A stretch of DNA of 64,000 bases from Micromonospora_J zhanjiangensis (GCF_042650605.1 NZ_JBHSBN010000002.1:434001-498000), one strand, 5' to 3'; shown: positions 49,240-58,117, counted from the first letter of the stretch. The notes: generated by a model not told the origin, from the sequence alone. Translations and numbers: made by a program.

Positions 49240-50031
49240 CTACAGCCGTACGGTGACCAGTGGCGTCCCGACTCCCTTGTCCACCGACTGCACCTGCACC
49301 GAGGCGATGTCCGCGCGCGGGGCGGACGTCGTCGCCTGCAGCGTCAACGGCTGCGGCTGACTCGCCGTCCCGTAGCCGACCACCGGCACCGTCCAGGTGG
49401 ACACCACCTCGGACGTGCCGCTCTTGCGCAACACCACCAGTCGACAGGTACGCGGGCCGGGCAGCCGGGTGAGCGCGAAGTTCACCTCGGTGCCGTACGG
49501 CTTGGCGACCAGGGCCAGCTCGGCGTGTACGCCGGTGCTGTCGTCGGTGGCCGCGGCCTTCTCACCCTCCGGCGCGTCCGGACCACCGATGCCCGGCTCC
49601 GCCCCCTGGGTGCCGGTCGGGATCGGCACGGTCGGCGTCGGCCCGGTCCGGGTGGGCGGCGGCTCGGCGAGCACGTCCGGCTGCTTGCCCATCCACTGGC
49701 CGCCGGCGAACAGCGCGCCGACGGTCAGCATGACCAGCAGCACCACCCCGGCGGCGAGGCTGAGGAACTGGTTACGCCGGGTGCGCTTGCGGTCGCGGGC
49801 GACCGTGGCGATCATCCGGTCCAGCACGACACCCTCCGAGGTGGACTGCTCCACCGTCGGCAGCACGTTCGGGTCGACGTCGGCCAGCAGGTCGACGACC
49901 GGCAGCATCGACTCCAGTTCGGACGCGCAGACCCAGCAGGTGGCCAGGTGCTCCTCGAACCGTTCGATGTCGGGCTGGTCGAGCACGCCCAGCGCGTACG
50001 CCGCCACGTCCCAGTGATCGGACCGGCTCAT
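49240..50031 (-). CDS. Zinc-finger anti-sigma factor (RskA-like)
   Basis: A 263-residue single-pass protein. The ATG at 50031 overlaps the sigma gene's TGA by four bases. The N-terminal cytoplasmic part has the zinc anti-sigma motif His-x3-Cys-x2-Cys (HLATCWVC), which binds the sigma factor. One membrane helix (about 92-112) is followed by a Pro/Thr-rich linker and an outside RskA-like beta domain (VAKPYGTEVNFALTRLPGPRTCRLVVLRKSG). Release of the sigma factor probably follows proteolysis of the outside domain. Confidence 0.93.
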   Translation of the reverse strand: MSRSDHWDVAAYALGVLDQPDIERFEEHLATCWVCASELESMLPVVDLLADVDPNVLPTVEQSTSEGVVLDRMIATVARDRKRTRRNQFLSLAAGVVLLVMLTVGALFAGGQWMGKQPDVLAEPPPTRTGPTPTVPIPTGTQGAEPGIGGPDAPEGEKAAATDDSTGVHAELALVAKPYGTEVNFALTRLPGPRTCRLVVLRKSGTSEVVSTWTVPVVGYGTASQPQPLTLQATTSAPRADIASVQVQSVDKGVGTPLVTVRL

Positions 50032-50585
50032 TCTGTCACCCCCCGTTCCTGCAGTGCCGACCGTAGCGCGCGCAGCGCGTAGTAGACCCGGGACTTGGCG
50101 GTGCCCAACGGCAGCCCCAACTCCTCCGCGGCCTCCGGTACGGTCCGTCCTCTGAAGTATGTCGCGATCAGGATCTCCCGGTGCGGGTGGCTCAACGTCC
50201 GTAACGCGTCGGTGACGGTCATCGTGCGCAGCACCCGTTCGGTGTCGTCCGCCTGGGCGAACGCCTCCAGGTCCCGATCGTAGGTCTCCGCCGGACGGGC
50301 CTGTTCACTGCGGTGGTCGTCGATGGCGATCCGGCGGGCCACGGTCACCAACCATGGCCGCAACGAGGTCTGTCCCTGGGCACCGAGCCGGTGCGCGTTG
50401 CGCCACGCACGCAGCAGAGTCTCCTGCACGATGTCCTCGGCGCGCTGCCGGTCCCCACCGACCAGGCGCAGCACGAACATCAGCAGCGGTCCCGCGTGCT
50501 CGTCGTAGAGCCGTCGGACCAGATCCTCGGAATGGTTCGCCTCGGCGGGTCCGGCATGGTGTCGGCCGGTAGCCGATCGTGGCAT
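50028..50585 (-). CDS. ECF RNA polymerase sigma factor (SigK/SigL-like)
   Basis: A 185-residue sigma-70-type factor. Region 2 is LVRRLYDEHAGPLLMFVLRLVGGDRQRAEDIVQETLLRAWRN and region 4 RTLSHPHREILIATYFRGRTVPEAAEELGLPLGTAKSRVYYALRAL. The start is ambiguous: ATG 50585 gives the standard length; ATGs at 50669 and 50711 would add ~28-42 residues not seen in the family. It is co-translated with the anti-sigma gene. Regulated genes cannot be read from the sequence; the nearby lipoprotein is one candidate. Confidence 0.9.
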   Translation of the reverse strand: MPRSATGRHHAGPAEANHSEDLVRRLYDEHAGPLLMFVLRLVGGDRQRAEDIVQETLLRAWRNAHRLGAQGQTSLRPWLVTVARRIAIDDHRSEQARPAETYDRDLEAFAQADDTERVLRTMTVTDALRTLSHPHREILIATYFRGRTVPEAAEELGLPLGTAKSRVYYALRALRSALQERGVTE

Positions 50586-50795
50586 CACCGGCCCATCATG
50601 GCCGCCCGCGGGCCGCCCGTCGAGAGCCTTCCACTCGTTGATCGACTTGTGTTGAGAAGTCGCGTACATCTTGACGCTGTCGCGTTGCCAACCGAGGGCT
50701 AACGCATGCATCACGGCCCCACTTTCCCTGAAACCGGTCACCTGGAGCCCGCTACCAGGCGCCGCACCAAGGTACGGATGGCGGAGCGGTTCGGA

Positions 50796-51653
50796 TCAAC
50801 GGCCGACGTCGAAAGTTCCGGCAGGTGGTGGCGTGGATGGTCGGGCCGTGTCGGCGCGGACCACCCGGGCGCCGCCGACGAACCGGTCCAACTCGGCAGG
50901 CGGCACCACCCGGCCCGGGAACCAGTCGCCGGCCACCCGCCGGGTGAGTTCGGCCACCGGCGGCTCGGTGCGGCCGGCGACCAGCACCAGATTGCCGTAC
51001 CGCCGGCCGCGCAGCACGGCGGCGTCCGCGATCAGGCAGGCTCGGGGCAGCACCGACCGTACGGTGGCCACCTGTCCCCGGGCGTAGCGCAGCGGCGGCC
51101 CGTCGGCGATGTTGACCAGATAGCTGCCGTCCGGGCGGAGCACCCGGGCCACCTCGGCGACGAACTCCACACCGGACAGGTGGGCCGGCGTCCGGGCGCC
51201 GGCGAAGACGTCGCCCACCACCACGTCGTACGCCGCGTCCCGGGTCGCGGTCACGGCGTCCCGGGCGTCGGCCACCCGGACCCGCAACCGCGGGTCGGGA
51301 CGCCAGGGCAACTCCCGGCGGACCAGCTCCACCAGCGCGCCGTCCACCTCGGCGACCCGCTGGCCGGACCCGGGACGGGTGGCGGCGACGTACCGGGGCA
51401 GGGTCAACGCCCCACCGCCCAGGTGCAGCACCCGCAGCGGCCGGCCGGCCGGGGCCAGCAGGTCGACGACGGCGGCCAACCGCCGGACGTACTCGAACTC
51501 CAGGTGGGTCGGATCGTCCAGGTCGACGTGCGACTGCGCGGCGCCGTCCAGCAGCAGCGTGAACGACCGCTGCCGGTCCGGATCCGGCAGGATCTCCGCC
51601 CGGCCCGTGTCGACCTGTGCGACCACGTGTCCGGCCCGCCGGCCCCGGGGCAT
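50796..51653 (-). CDS. Spermidine synthase-like methyltransferase-fold protein
   Basis: A 285-residue Rossmann-fold protein. HLEFEYVRRLAAVVDLL, VLHLGGGALTLPRYVAATRPGSGQRVAEVDGALVELVRRELP and VADARDAV follow the spermidine synthase pattern (GGG.LTLPR loop, acidic residue that binds the adenosyl group, then VVVGDVFAGARTPAHLSGVEFV with the catalytic-area Asp). The aminopropyl-donor site is not fully clear, and these genes are often annotated only as spermidine synthase-like or fused SAM-binding proteins. No polyamine genes are nearby. It follows the nurA-like gene by 14 bases, so it may be the last gene of the DNA-end-processing operon. Confidence 0.8.
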   Translation of the reverse strand: MPRGRRAGHVVAQVDTGRAEILPDPDRQRSFTLLLDGAAQSHVDLDDPTHLEFEYVRRLAAVVDLLAPAGRPLRVLHLGGGALTLPRYVAATRPGSGQRVAEVDGALVELVRRELPWRPDPRLRVRVADARDAVTATRDAAYDVVVGDVFAGARTPAHLSGVEFVAEVARVLRPDGSYLVNIADGPPLRYARGQVATVRSVLPRACLIADAAVLRGRRYGNLVLVAGRTEPPVAELTRRVAGDWFPGRVVPPAELDRFVGGARVVRADTARPSTPPPAGTFDVGR

Positions 51654-51667
51654 CGGGTGGGCCCGGC

Positions 51668-52672
51668 TCAACCGCGCGGCCGGGAACCGGCCGCGGAGAT
51701 GGTCAACGCCCGGTGCAGCAGCCGGGCGTCGCCCAACAGGCCACGCAGCCGCCGTTCCAGGCCGGCGATCGGGATCAGGTTCTGCGGCGCGCGGGGATCC
51801 TTGTACGACGTGGAGGCGAACCGGGGCAGGGTGACCAGGGACAGGTCGGCGAGCCGGACCGCCTCGGCCGGCGGCAGGTCGGTGGAGCACTCGACCCGGA
51901 CGATGCCGCTCCACGGCGCGCCGGCCGGCCCGGGCAGGCGCAGATACCAGGAGAAGCCGCCCCAGGCCGTGCCGACCCGGAACACCGGGCAGCGCTGACC
52001 CGGCGCCAGCGAGGTGACCACGGCGGACAGCGCGGCGGACAGGTATCTGCCCTGCTGCGTCTTGACGTAGCCCAGGGTGCGGGCCAGGTGCCGGCGCTTG
52101 CGCAACGGCCCGTCCACCACCAGCAGGTCGTCGTCGTCCGCCGTGTGTTCCTGCCGGACCTGCGCCGACACCGCCACCTCCAGTTCGGTGAGCGGGCCCT
52201 GCACGGTCTGGCTCAGCTTGGCCACGTCGCTGGTGCCGACCCGGTGCACCCGGTAGCGGACCGTGCCGGCCACCAGGTCCGGCGCCTCCTGGCTGGCCGT
52301 GAACAGACCCCGGTCCACCCGCCGGCTGACCATCTCGGCCGCCCCCCGGCGCAGGTCGCAGCGGACCACCCCGGCGGCGTACGAGGCCGCGATGCCCGGG
52401 TACGAGCTGCCGTCCGACTCCCGGGTCCACAGTCCCGCGTCGATCCGGCGTACCCCGTCGACCAGCAGCACCACCGACGGTGGCCGCACGGTCGGCGGCG
52501 CGGCGAGCGGGCGCCAGGTGGCGGCCGGCAGCTCCACGTCGGTGTCCACCTGCGCGCTGCTCTCGGTGGTCGGCCCGTCGCCACCGCTCTCCGCCTGCTC
52601 GAACGACGTGCCGTAGCTGGGACTCCACGCGTCGACGTGCCAGCCGGCGGCGGCCCCGCTCACCCCGGTCAC
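51668..52672 (-). CDS. nurA: NurA-like 5'-3' nuclease
   Basis: A 334-residue protein matching NurA: VVLLVDGVRRIDAGLWT contains the first catalytic acidic residue with a DG turn, LLVVDGPLRKR the central one, TLGYVKTQQGRYLS the conserved lysine region and HRALTIS the C-terminal motif. NurA degrades 5' strands at DNA breaks together with the HerA helicase. The GTG overlaps the sbcC stop by four bases, placing it in one operon herA-sbcD-sbcC-nurA, the same set as the archaeal HerA-NurA-Mre11-Rad50 operon. I base the call on these motifs and context, with the exact metal ligands not proven. Confidence 0.8.
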   Translation of the reverse strand: MTGVSGAAAGWHVDAWSPSYGTSFEQAESGGDGPTTESSAQVDTDVELPAATWRPLAAPPTVRPPSVVLLVDGVRRIDAGLWTRESDGSSYPGIAASYAAGVVRCDLRRGAAEMVSRRVDRGLFTASQEAPDLVAGTVRYRVHRVGTSDVAKLSQTVQGPLTELEVAVSAQVRQEHTADDDDLLVVDGPLRKRRHLARTLGYVKTQQGRYLSAALSAVVTSLAPGQRCPVFRVGTAWGGFSWYLRLPGPAGAPWSGIVRVECSTDLPPAEAVRLADLSLVTLPRFASTSYKDPRAPQNLIPIAGLERRLRGLLGDARLLHRALTISAAGSRPRG

Positions 52673-55158
52673 AGGCCGGTCCGTTCGACCCGGGCGGTGC
52701 GGGCGTTCTTGCGGACCTCGAACCGGACCGGCACCCGTTCGGCCAGCGCCGGCACGTGGGTCACCACGCCCACCATCCGGTCGCCCCGGGCGGCCAGCCC
52801 CTCCAGGGTGGCCGCCACGGTGTCCAGGGTGGCCACGTCCAGCGTGCCGAAGCCCTCGTCGAGCACGATCGACTCCAGGCTGGCCGCGGTCGTGGAAAGG
52901 CCGGCGAGTTGTTCGGACAGCGCCAGGGCCAGGGCCAGCGACGCCTGGAAGGTCTCACCGCCGGACAGCGTCCGCACCCCGCGCCGCAGCCCGGCGTCGT
53001 GGTGGTCGACCACGAAGAACTCGCCCTTGTCGTGCACCAGGTCGTACTGCCCGGACGACAACTCCCGCAGGATCCGGGACGCCCCGTCGACCAGCATGTC
53101 CAGCGCCTCGGCCAGCAGCCAGCGTTCGAAGTTGTTGGCCCGCAGGTGACCGGCGAGCGCCTTGGCCACCCGGGCGGCGCGTTCGTGCTCGGTCCGCTGC
53201 CCGGTGAGCTGCCGGGCCTGTTCGTACCGCTCGACCAGCCGGCGGTGTTCGGCCTCGGCCCGTTCCACGGCCACCGCCGCGGTCCGGCCGTGGTCGTCGC
53301 CGGCCGGACCGGCGCCCGGGGCCACCTCGGCGGCGGTGAACAGCGCGCGGATCCGCGCGTCCACCGCGGCGACGGTCTCGTGTGCGCCGGTCACCGTCTC
53401 GGCCACCGCGACCCGGGCGGCCCGCCGCCGGTCGGCCTGCGCGCCGGCCCAGTCGCACAACCCGGCCCAGGCCCGGGCCACGTCGTCCCGGTCCGCGGCC
53501 GGCGGGCCGAGCCGGGCCAGCCCGTCCCGGGTGGTGTCGAAGTCGCGCCAGGCGACCCGGATCCGTTCCTCGGCCGCGTCCACCGCGCCGCGGGCCCGGC
53601 GGGCCGCCTCCCGGGCCGCCCGTACCGCGCCGCCGGCCTCGTCCAGCTCCCGGCGCAGCGCGCCCACCGCGTCGAGTTCCCGGCGCAGCGCGGCCGGGCC
53701 GGGCGAGTCGGCGAGCTGGTCGGCCAGCTCGGCCAGCCGGGTCCGCAACTGGTCGTGCTGGGCCCGGGCCCGGTCCAGGGTGCGTTCCAGGTCGCGGGCG
53801 GCCCGCTCGCGCTGGGTGACCACCGTCGTGGCGGCGTCGGCGGCGGTCCGGGCCACCTTGCCGGCGGCCTCCGCGGCGGCCACCGCCGACCCGGCCGGCA
53901 ACGCCGGCACGTCGTGCACCGGCTGGGCGCACACCGGGCAGGGCTCGCCGGCGGTGAGCTGGGACCGCAGCGCGGCGGCCCGGTCGGCGGCCTGCGCGTC
54001 CTGGTACGCCCGGCGGGCCGCCTCCAACTCGGCGGCCGCCCGCTCGGCCTCGCCCCGGGCCGCGTCGAGCGCCCGCGCCGCGGCGGTGTGATCGGCCTGC
54101 GCGGCGGTCAGCGCCCCGCCCAGCGACTCGGCCTCGGCGGCCACCCGGTCCCGTTCGGCGTGCGCCTTGAGCAGGAGTTCCAGGGCGGTCGGGTCACCGG
54201 CGGCGGCCACCTGTCCGCGTACCTTGTCCTCGCGTTCCTCGGCCACCGCGACGGCCGCGCCGGCGTCGGTGGCGGCGGTGCGGGCCTGCGCGACAGTGCG
54301 GGCCACGGCGGCGGCGTCCCGGGGTGCCCGGACCCGGCCCAGTTCGGTGATCTCGGCGTCCACGGTGGCCAGCTCGGCCTCGACGGCTGCGGCCGCCCGG
54401 CGGGCCCGGTCCAGCTCTGGCAGCGCCGACTCGACCCGCTCGGCCAGCTCGCGCATCGCGGTGACCCGCTCGGCGGCGCCGGCCACCGACGCCTCGTCGG
54501 CCCCGTCCAGCCCGGCCAGCACCTGGTCGACGGCGGCCAACTGGGCCTCGGCCCGGTTGGCCCGGTCGGCGGCCCGCTTCTGGATCGACTCGTAGACGCC
54601 CAGGCCGAGCAGGTTGACCAGGATCTGCTGCCGGGTCGCCGGCTTGGCGTGCAGGAAGTCGGCGAACTGCCCCTGCGGCAGCACCACGCAGGTGGTGAAC
54701 TGCTCGTACGGCAGGCCCACCGCGGCCAGCACCGCGTCGTCCATCTCGGCCGGGGTGCCGGCCACCACCTCACCGAGGTCGTCCGGGGACATCCCGGTGT
54801 CCAGTTTGGTCACGTCGAACCCGGGCGGCATCAACTGCAGCCCGGCGTTGCCGGTCTTGACGTTGCCCCGGCCGTCGCGGCGGACCACCCGGGTCGCCAC
54901 GTACCGGTCGCCGGCCGACTCGAAGACCAGCCGGACCCGTGCCTCGGTGGCCGACGGCGCGAGCGCGTTGCCGATGCCCCGGCTGCTGCCCCAGCGCGGC
55001 ACCTGGCCGTAGAGGGCGAAGCAGATCGCGTCCAGCACCGTCGACTTGCCCGAACCGGTCGGCCCGACCAGGGCGAAGAAGTCGGCGTCGGTGAAGTCGA
55101 TGGTGGTCTCGTCCCGGAAGACGGTGAACCCGGCCAGGTCCAGGCGCAACGGACGCAC
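52669..55158 (-). CDS. sbcC: SbcC/Rad50-like SMC ATPase
   Basis: An 829-residue SMC-type ATPase that pairs with SbcD to resect DNA ends and hairpins. N-terminal ATPase half: Walker A GPTGSGKST (32-40), Q-loop VLPQGQF (159-165). A long Ala/Arg/Glu-rich coiled coil is interrupted by the zinc hook CPVC (407-410). The C-terminal half has signature LSGGETFQASLALALAL and Walker B SIVLDEGFGTLD. The GTG at 55158 shares its first base with the sbcD stop; AGGAGG lies inside the end of sbcD. Length is shorter than E. coli SbcC (~1050), as usual for actinobacteria. A downstream nurA-like gene overlaps it. Confidence 0.93.
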   Translation of the reverse strand: MRPLRLDLAGFTVFRDETTIDFTDADFFALVGPTGSGKSTVLDAICFALYGQVPRWGSSRGIGNALAPSATEARVRLVFESAGDRYVATRVVRRDGRGNVKTGNAGLQLMPPGFDVTKLDTGMSPDDLGEVVAGTPAEMDDAVLAAVGLPYEQFTTCVVLPQGQFADFLHAKPATRQQILVNLLGLGVYESIQKRAADRANRAEAQLAAVDQVLAGLDGADEASVAGAAERVTAMRELAERVESALPELDRARRAAAAVEAELATVDAEITELGRVRAPRDAAAVARTVAQARTAATDAGAAVAVAEEREDKVRGQVAAAGDPTALELLLKAHAERDRVAAEAESLGGALTAAQADHTAAARALDAARGEAERAAAELEAARRAYQDAQAADRAAALRSQLTAGEPCPVCAQPVHDVPALPAGSAVAAAEAAGKVARTAADAATTVVTQRERAARDLERTLDRARAQHDQLRTRLAELADQLADSPGPAALRRELDAVGALRRELDEAGGAVRAAREAARRARGAVDAAEERIRVAWRDFDTTRDGLARLGPPAADRDDVARAWAGLCDWAGAQADRRRAARVAVAETVTGAHETVAAVDARIRALFTAAEVAPGAGPAGDDHGRTAAVAVERAEAEHRRLVERYEQARQLTGQRTEHERAARVAKALAGHLRANNFERWLLAEALDMLVDGASRILRELSSGQYDLVHDKGEFFVVDHHDAGLRRGVRTLSGGETFQASLALALALSEQLAGLSTTAASLESIVLDEGFGTLDVATLDTVAATLEGLAARGDRMVGVVTHVPALAERVPVRFEVRKNARTARVERTGL

Positions 55159-56303
55159 TACTTCGCCACCTCCTCGTACAGCTCGTTGAACAGGTCCCGG
55201 ACGCCGTCGTCGCCCTGCCCCCGGCTGTCCAGGTATTCGCCGAACAACTCCATCGGGGACCGGCCGGCCCGCTGCGCGGTGCGGGTGCCGGACACCGTGG
55301 GCACCAGGTCCGGGTCGATCCGTACCTCCAGCGCGCGGGGCAGCAGCTCCTGCACCTCCTCGCGCAACCCGGCCCGCGGCGCCTCCCGGACGTACACCCG
55401 CAACCAGGCGTCCTGGTCGGTCAGCTCGGCCAACTCGGCCAACGTGCCCCGGACGGTACGCAGCGGCGTGGCGGCGGTGATCGGCACCTCGCGTACCTTG
55501 GCGGCGGTGCCGGCGGTCACCTCGACCACGGTCACCGACGGGGTGTTCTCCTCCTCGCCGAAGTCGACCGCGAGCGGGCTGCCGCTGTAGCGGACCGGGC
55601 ACGGGCCGAGCACCTGCTGCGCCCGGTGCAGGTGCCCCAGCGCCACGTAGTGCGCCGAGGTCGGGAACACCGTCGCCGGTACGGCGTAGCCGAGCACGGT
55701 GTGCGCCTCCCGCTCCCCGCCGCCGGTGCTCGCGCCCACCACGGTCAGGTGGGCGGTGACCAGGTGCACCCGGTCCGGCTCGTCGAAGCCCTCGGTGAGC
55801 CGGGCCAGCAGCCGGCCCATGTGGTCCGCGTACGTCTGGGTGGCCTCGGCGGCGGTCAACTCGTACATCTCGACGGCGCGGACCGCGTACCGCTGGGACA
55901 GGAACGGCAGGGCGGCTACTCGCCAGCGCTCGCCGGCCGCGGTGCTGCCGTCCACGACGTGGTCGGCCGCGGTGTCCCGGACGCTGCCGCGCAGGGTGAT
56001 CCCGGCCGCCTCGGCCCACGGCCGCAGCGCGTCCAGGGCCGGACCGTTGTCGTGGTTGCCGCCGATCGCCACCACCTGCGCCCCGGTCCGGCGCAGCGCC
56101 GTCAGCGCCCGGGTGACCAGCCGGGTCGCGTCCGGGGTGGGCGCCGCCGTGTCGTACAGGTCGCCGGCGACGAGCACCAGGTCGGGCTGCTCGTCCCGGG
56201 CGATCTCGACCAGTTGGGCCAGCACCCGCTTGTGCTCGTCGTACCGGGACTGTCCCTTGAGGACCTTGCCGACGTGCCAGTCGGAGGTGTGCAGGACCTT
56301 GAT
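55158..56303 (-). CDS. sbcD: SbcD/Mre11-like nuclease with apparent ATC start codon
   Basis: A 381-residue metallophosphoesterase nuclease: HTSDWHVGK, VLVAGDLYD, IGGNHD, HLTVVG and YVALGHLHR give the Mre11/SbcD metal sites. Homologues start Met-Lys-x-Leu-His-Thr-Ser-Asp. Here the codon in the Met position, at 56303-56301, is ATC, with a perfect GAGGAGG ribosome site overlapping the herA stop at the right spacing and no in-frame ATG, GTG or TTG between that site and the conserved core. Either ATC initiates, or the base is a mutation or sequencing error. The stop shares its last base with the sbcC start. Confidence 0.9.
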   Translation of the reverse strand: MKVLHTSDWHVGKVLKGQSRYDEHKRVLAQLVEIARDEQPDLVLVAGDLYDTAAPTPDATRLVTRALTALRRTGAQVVAIGGNHDNGPALDALRPWAEAAGITLRGSVRDTAADHVVDGSTAAGERWRVAALPFLSQRYAVRAVEMYELTAAEATQTYADHMGRLLARLTEGFDEPDRVHLVTAHLTVVGASTGGGEREAHTVLGYAVPATVFPTSAHYVALGHLHRAQQVLGPCPVRYSGSPLAVDFGEEENTPSVTVVEVTAGTAAKVREVPITAATPLRTVRGTLAELAELTDQDAWLRVYVREAPRAGLREEVQELLPRALEVRIDPDLVPTVSGTRTAQRAGRSPMELFGEYLDSRGQGDDGVRDLFNELYEEVAK

Positions 56304-56314
56304 GGCGCTCCTCC

Positions 56315-58075
56315 TCAGAACGGGATGTCGTCGTCGCTGATCGACCCGCTGCCGCCCGAGCCGACCACCACGAACGGGTCGGCCGCCTGGGTGATCGACC
56401 GCAGCGTCCCGGACGGCGCCGTACCGGCCTCGGAGACCCGGGTCGCCCAGGCCGGGAACGGGAACTCCAGGCACAGCGGCACCGGGATGTCCGGCTGGTT
56501 GACGAACATCGTGCCGGGCTTGGCCAGCAGCGCCCGCTGCCGCTGGGCGGGCGGCAGGAAGCCGTACTCCGGGCGGGACGCCTCGGCCGGGTCGAGCCGG
56601 CCGACCACCCGGATCGCCGAGTTGGTGACGATCCGGCGCTCCACCTCGCTGGCGGTCTGCTGCGCCCCGACCAGGATCACGCCGAGCGACCGGCCGCGCT
56701 CGGCGATGTCCAGCAGCACCTCCTTGATCGGCGACGAGCCCTCCCGCGGGGCGTACTTGTTCAACTCGTCGAGGACCACGAACAGCAGCGGCTTGGCGGT
56801 GCCGGCCTTCTCCTTGCGCTCGAACTCGGTCTTCAGCGTCACGCCGACCACGAACCGCTGCGCCCGGTCCGGCAGGTTGTGCAGGTCGACCACGGTGACC
56901 TGGGCGCTCTCCGCGGTGTTGATGGCGTGCGGCCGGCGACTGGCCAGATCGCCGCGGATCAGCCGGGACAGGTCCCGCTTGCTGTTGATCAGTCGCCGGG
57001 CGAACGCGTTGACGGTGCCCAGCCCGACCGCGCTGCCGGCCCAGTCGGACCGGGTCTCGTCGTCGCTGAGCTGCTCGACGACGTGGTCGACCAGGTCCGG
57101 GTAGGAGCCGATCCGGGTGCCGTCGATGCTGATCCCGCCGTCCGCCGGCTGCGCGTACCGGGCCAGGTGGGCGGCGACCGAGTGCACCACCATCGTGTAC
57201 TGCTGGCGTTCGTCGTCCGCGTCGGCGAAGACGTACGGCAGCAGCCGGTCGGCGCAGAACTCGGTGAGCGTCCAGTAGAAGCTGTCCACCCCGGCCAGCC
57301 GGCTGCTCACGTCCGGCGTGCCGGACGAGTCGCCGGCCCGCGGCGGCGCGTAGACCCGGACGTCCGGGAACGCCCCCGCCGACAACCCGAGCTTCGCGTA
57401 CGCCTCGGTGGTCGCCGCGTCGAGCCGGTTGTTCGGATGGTCGAGGAAGAGCAGGTCCTCGCCCTTGACGTTGAAGATCAGCGCCTTGGCGTTGACCGCG
57501 TCCCCGCCCAGCACGCCGGAGCGGAACACCGAGTAGAGCAGGAAGGTGGCGAAGCTGGTCTTGGTGGCCACCCCGGAGATGCCGGAGATCGACACGTGTG
57601 CGCCGCGGCTGCCGTCCAGGAAGTCGGCGTTCAGATAGACCGGTACGCCGTCCCGGCCCATCCCCATCGGCACCCGCCGTTCCATCCGGTCGAAGTGCAG
57701 CGCCCGGGCCCGCGCGTCGCCCTCGGCCCGGTGCACCACCGCACCCGGGGCCGGCGGCACGTACAGCTCCGGGTCGACCCGGGTGGTGGTGATCTCGGCC
57801 GCCTCCTGCACCATCGCCGGCAACGTGCCGTCGGCGATGGCGAACACGTCCGAGTCGAACTGCGCGCCCTCGTGCCGGGCCCGGACCTGGGTGACCACCC
57901 CGGCGATGGTGACCGGCTCCCGGTCCGGCAGCTCGCGGCGGGTCACCACCACGTCGTCGAGCTGCAGGTAGTTGCCGGGGGTCACCGCGGTCCAGAACTG
58001 CAACGGCGTGGCGTCGGCGGTGCCCAGCACCAGACCGACCGGCTGGCCGGGGCTCTCCGGCACGTCGTCGGTCAT
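56315..58075 (-). CDS. herA: HerA-like DNA-translocating ATPase
   Basis: A 586-residue FtsK/HerA-superfamily ATPase. An N-terminal HAS-barrel (about 1-100: LVLGTADATPLQFWTAVTPGNYLQLDDVVVTRREL) precedes the RecA-like domain. The P-loop is SGISGVATKTS (165-174), in which the Gly before the Lys is Thr, a departure from GxxGxGKT/S; Walker B is LFVVLDELNKYAP (431-443), followed by a sensor region ILVGAQQTASEVERRIVTNSAIRVVGRLD. It should pump DNA for the NurA-like and SbcCD nucleases encoded immediately downstream. The sbcD ribosome site overlaps its stop. An 18-bp tandem direct repeat lies just upstream of its start. Confidence 0.9.
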   Translation of the reverse strand: MTDDVPESPGQPVGLVLGTADATPLQFWTAVTPGNYLQLDDVVVTRRELPDREPVTIAGVVTQVRARHEGAQFDSDVFAIADGTLPAMVQEAAEITTTRVDPELYVPPAPGAVVHRAEGDARARALHFDRMERRVPMGMGRDGVPVYLNADFLDGSRGAHVSISGISGVATKTSFATFLLYSVFRSGVLGGDAVNAKALIFNVKGEDLLFLDHPNNRLDAATTEAYAKLGLSAGAFPDVRVYAPPRAGDSSGTPDVSSRLAGVDSFYWTLTEFCADRLLPYVFADADDERQQYTMVVHSVAAHLARYAQPADGGISIDGTRIGSYPDLVDHVVEQLSDDETRSDWAGSAVGLGTVNAFARRLINSKRDLSRLIRGDLASRRPHAINTAESAQVTVVDLHNLPDRAQRFVVGVTLKTEFERKEKAGTAKPLLFVVLDELNKYAPREGSSPIKEVLLDIAERGRSLGVILVGAQQTASEVERRIVTNSAIRVVGRLDPAEASRPEYGFLPPAQRQRALLAKPGTMFVNQPDIPVPLCLEFPFPAWATRVSEAGTAPSGTLRSITQAADPFVVVGSGGSGSISDDDIPF

Positions 58076-58081
58076 CGCTGC

Positions 58082-58117
58082 GGTCCGGTCAGGGTCGGTG
58101 GTCCGGTCAGCGTCGGT
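58082..58117. promoter_or_regulatory. 18-bp tandem direct repeat upstream of herA
   Basis: GGTCCGGTCAGGGTCGGT at 58082-58099 is followed without gap by a copy differing in one base (58100-58117). It begins seven bases before the herA start codon, a position suited to a repressor or to the 5' leader of the operon mRNA. Confidence 0.5.

Noticed and set aside
50585..50711. Longer starts for the ECF sigma factor (ATG 50669 or 50711)
   Set aside because: They add residues outside the sigma fold and lack a clear ribosome site, although they cannot be excluded.
56303..56474. A longer SbcD starting at 56474
   Set aside because: The extra 57 residues have no homologous sequence and lie inside herA; the ribosome site at the herA end points to 56303.
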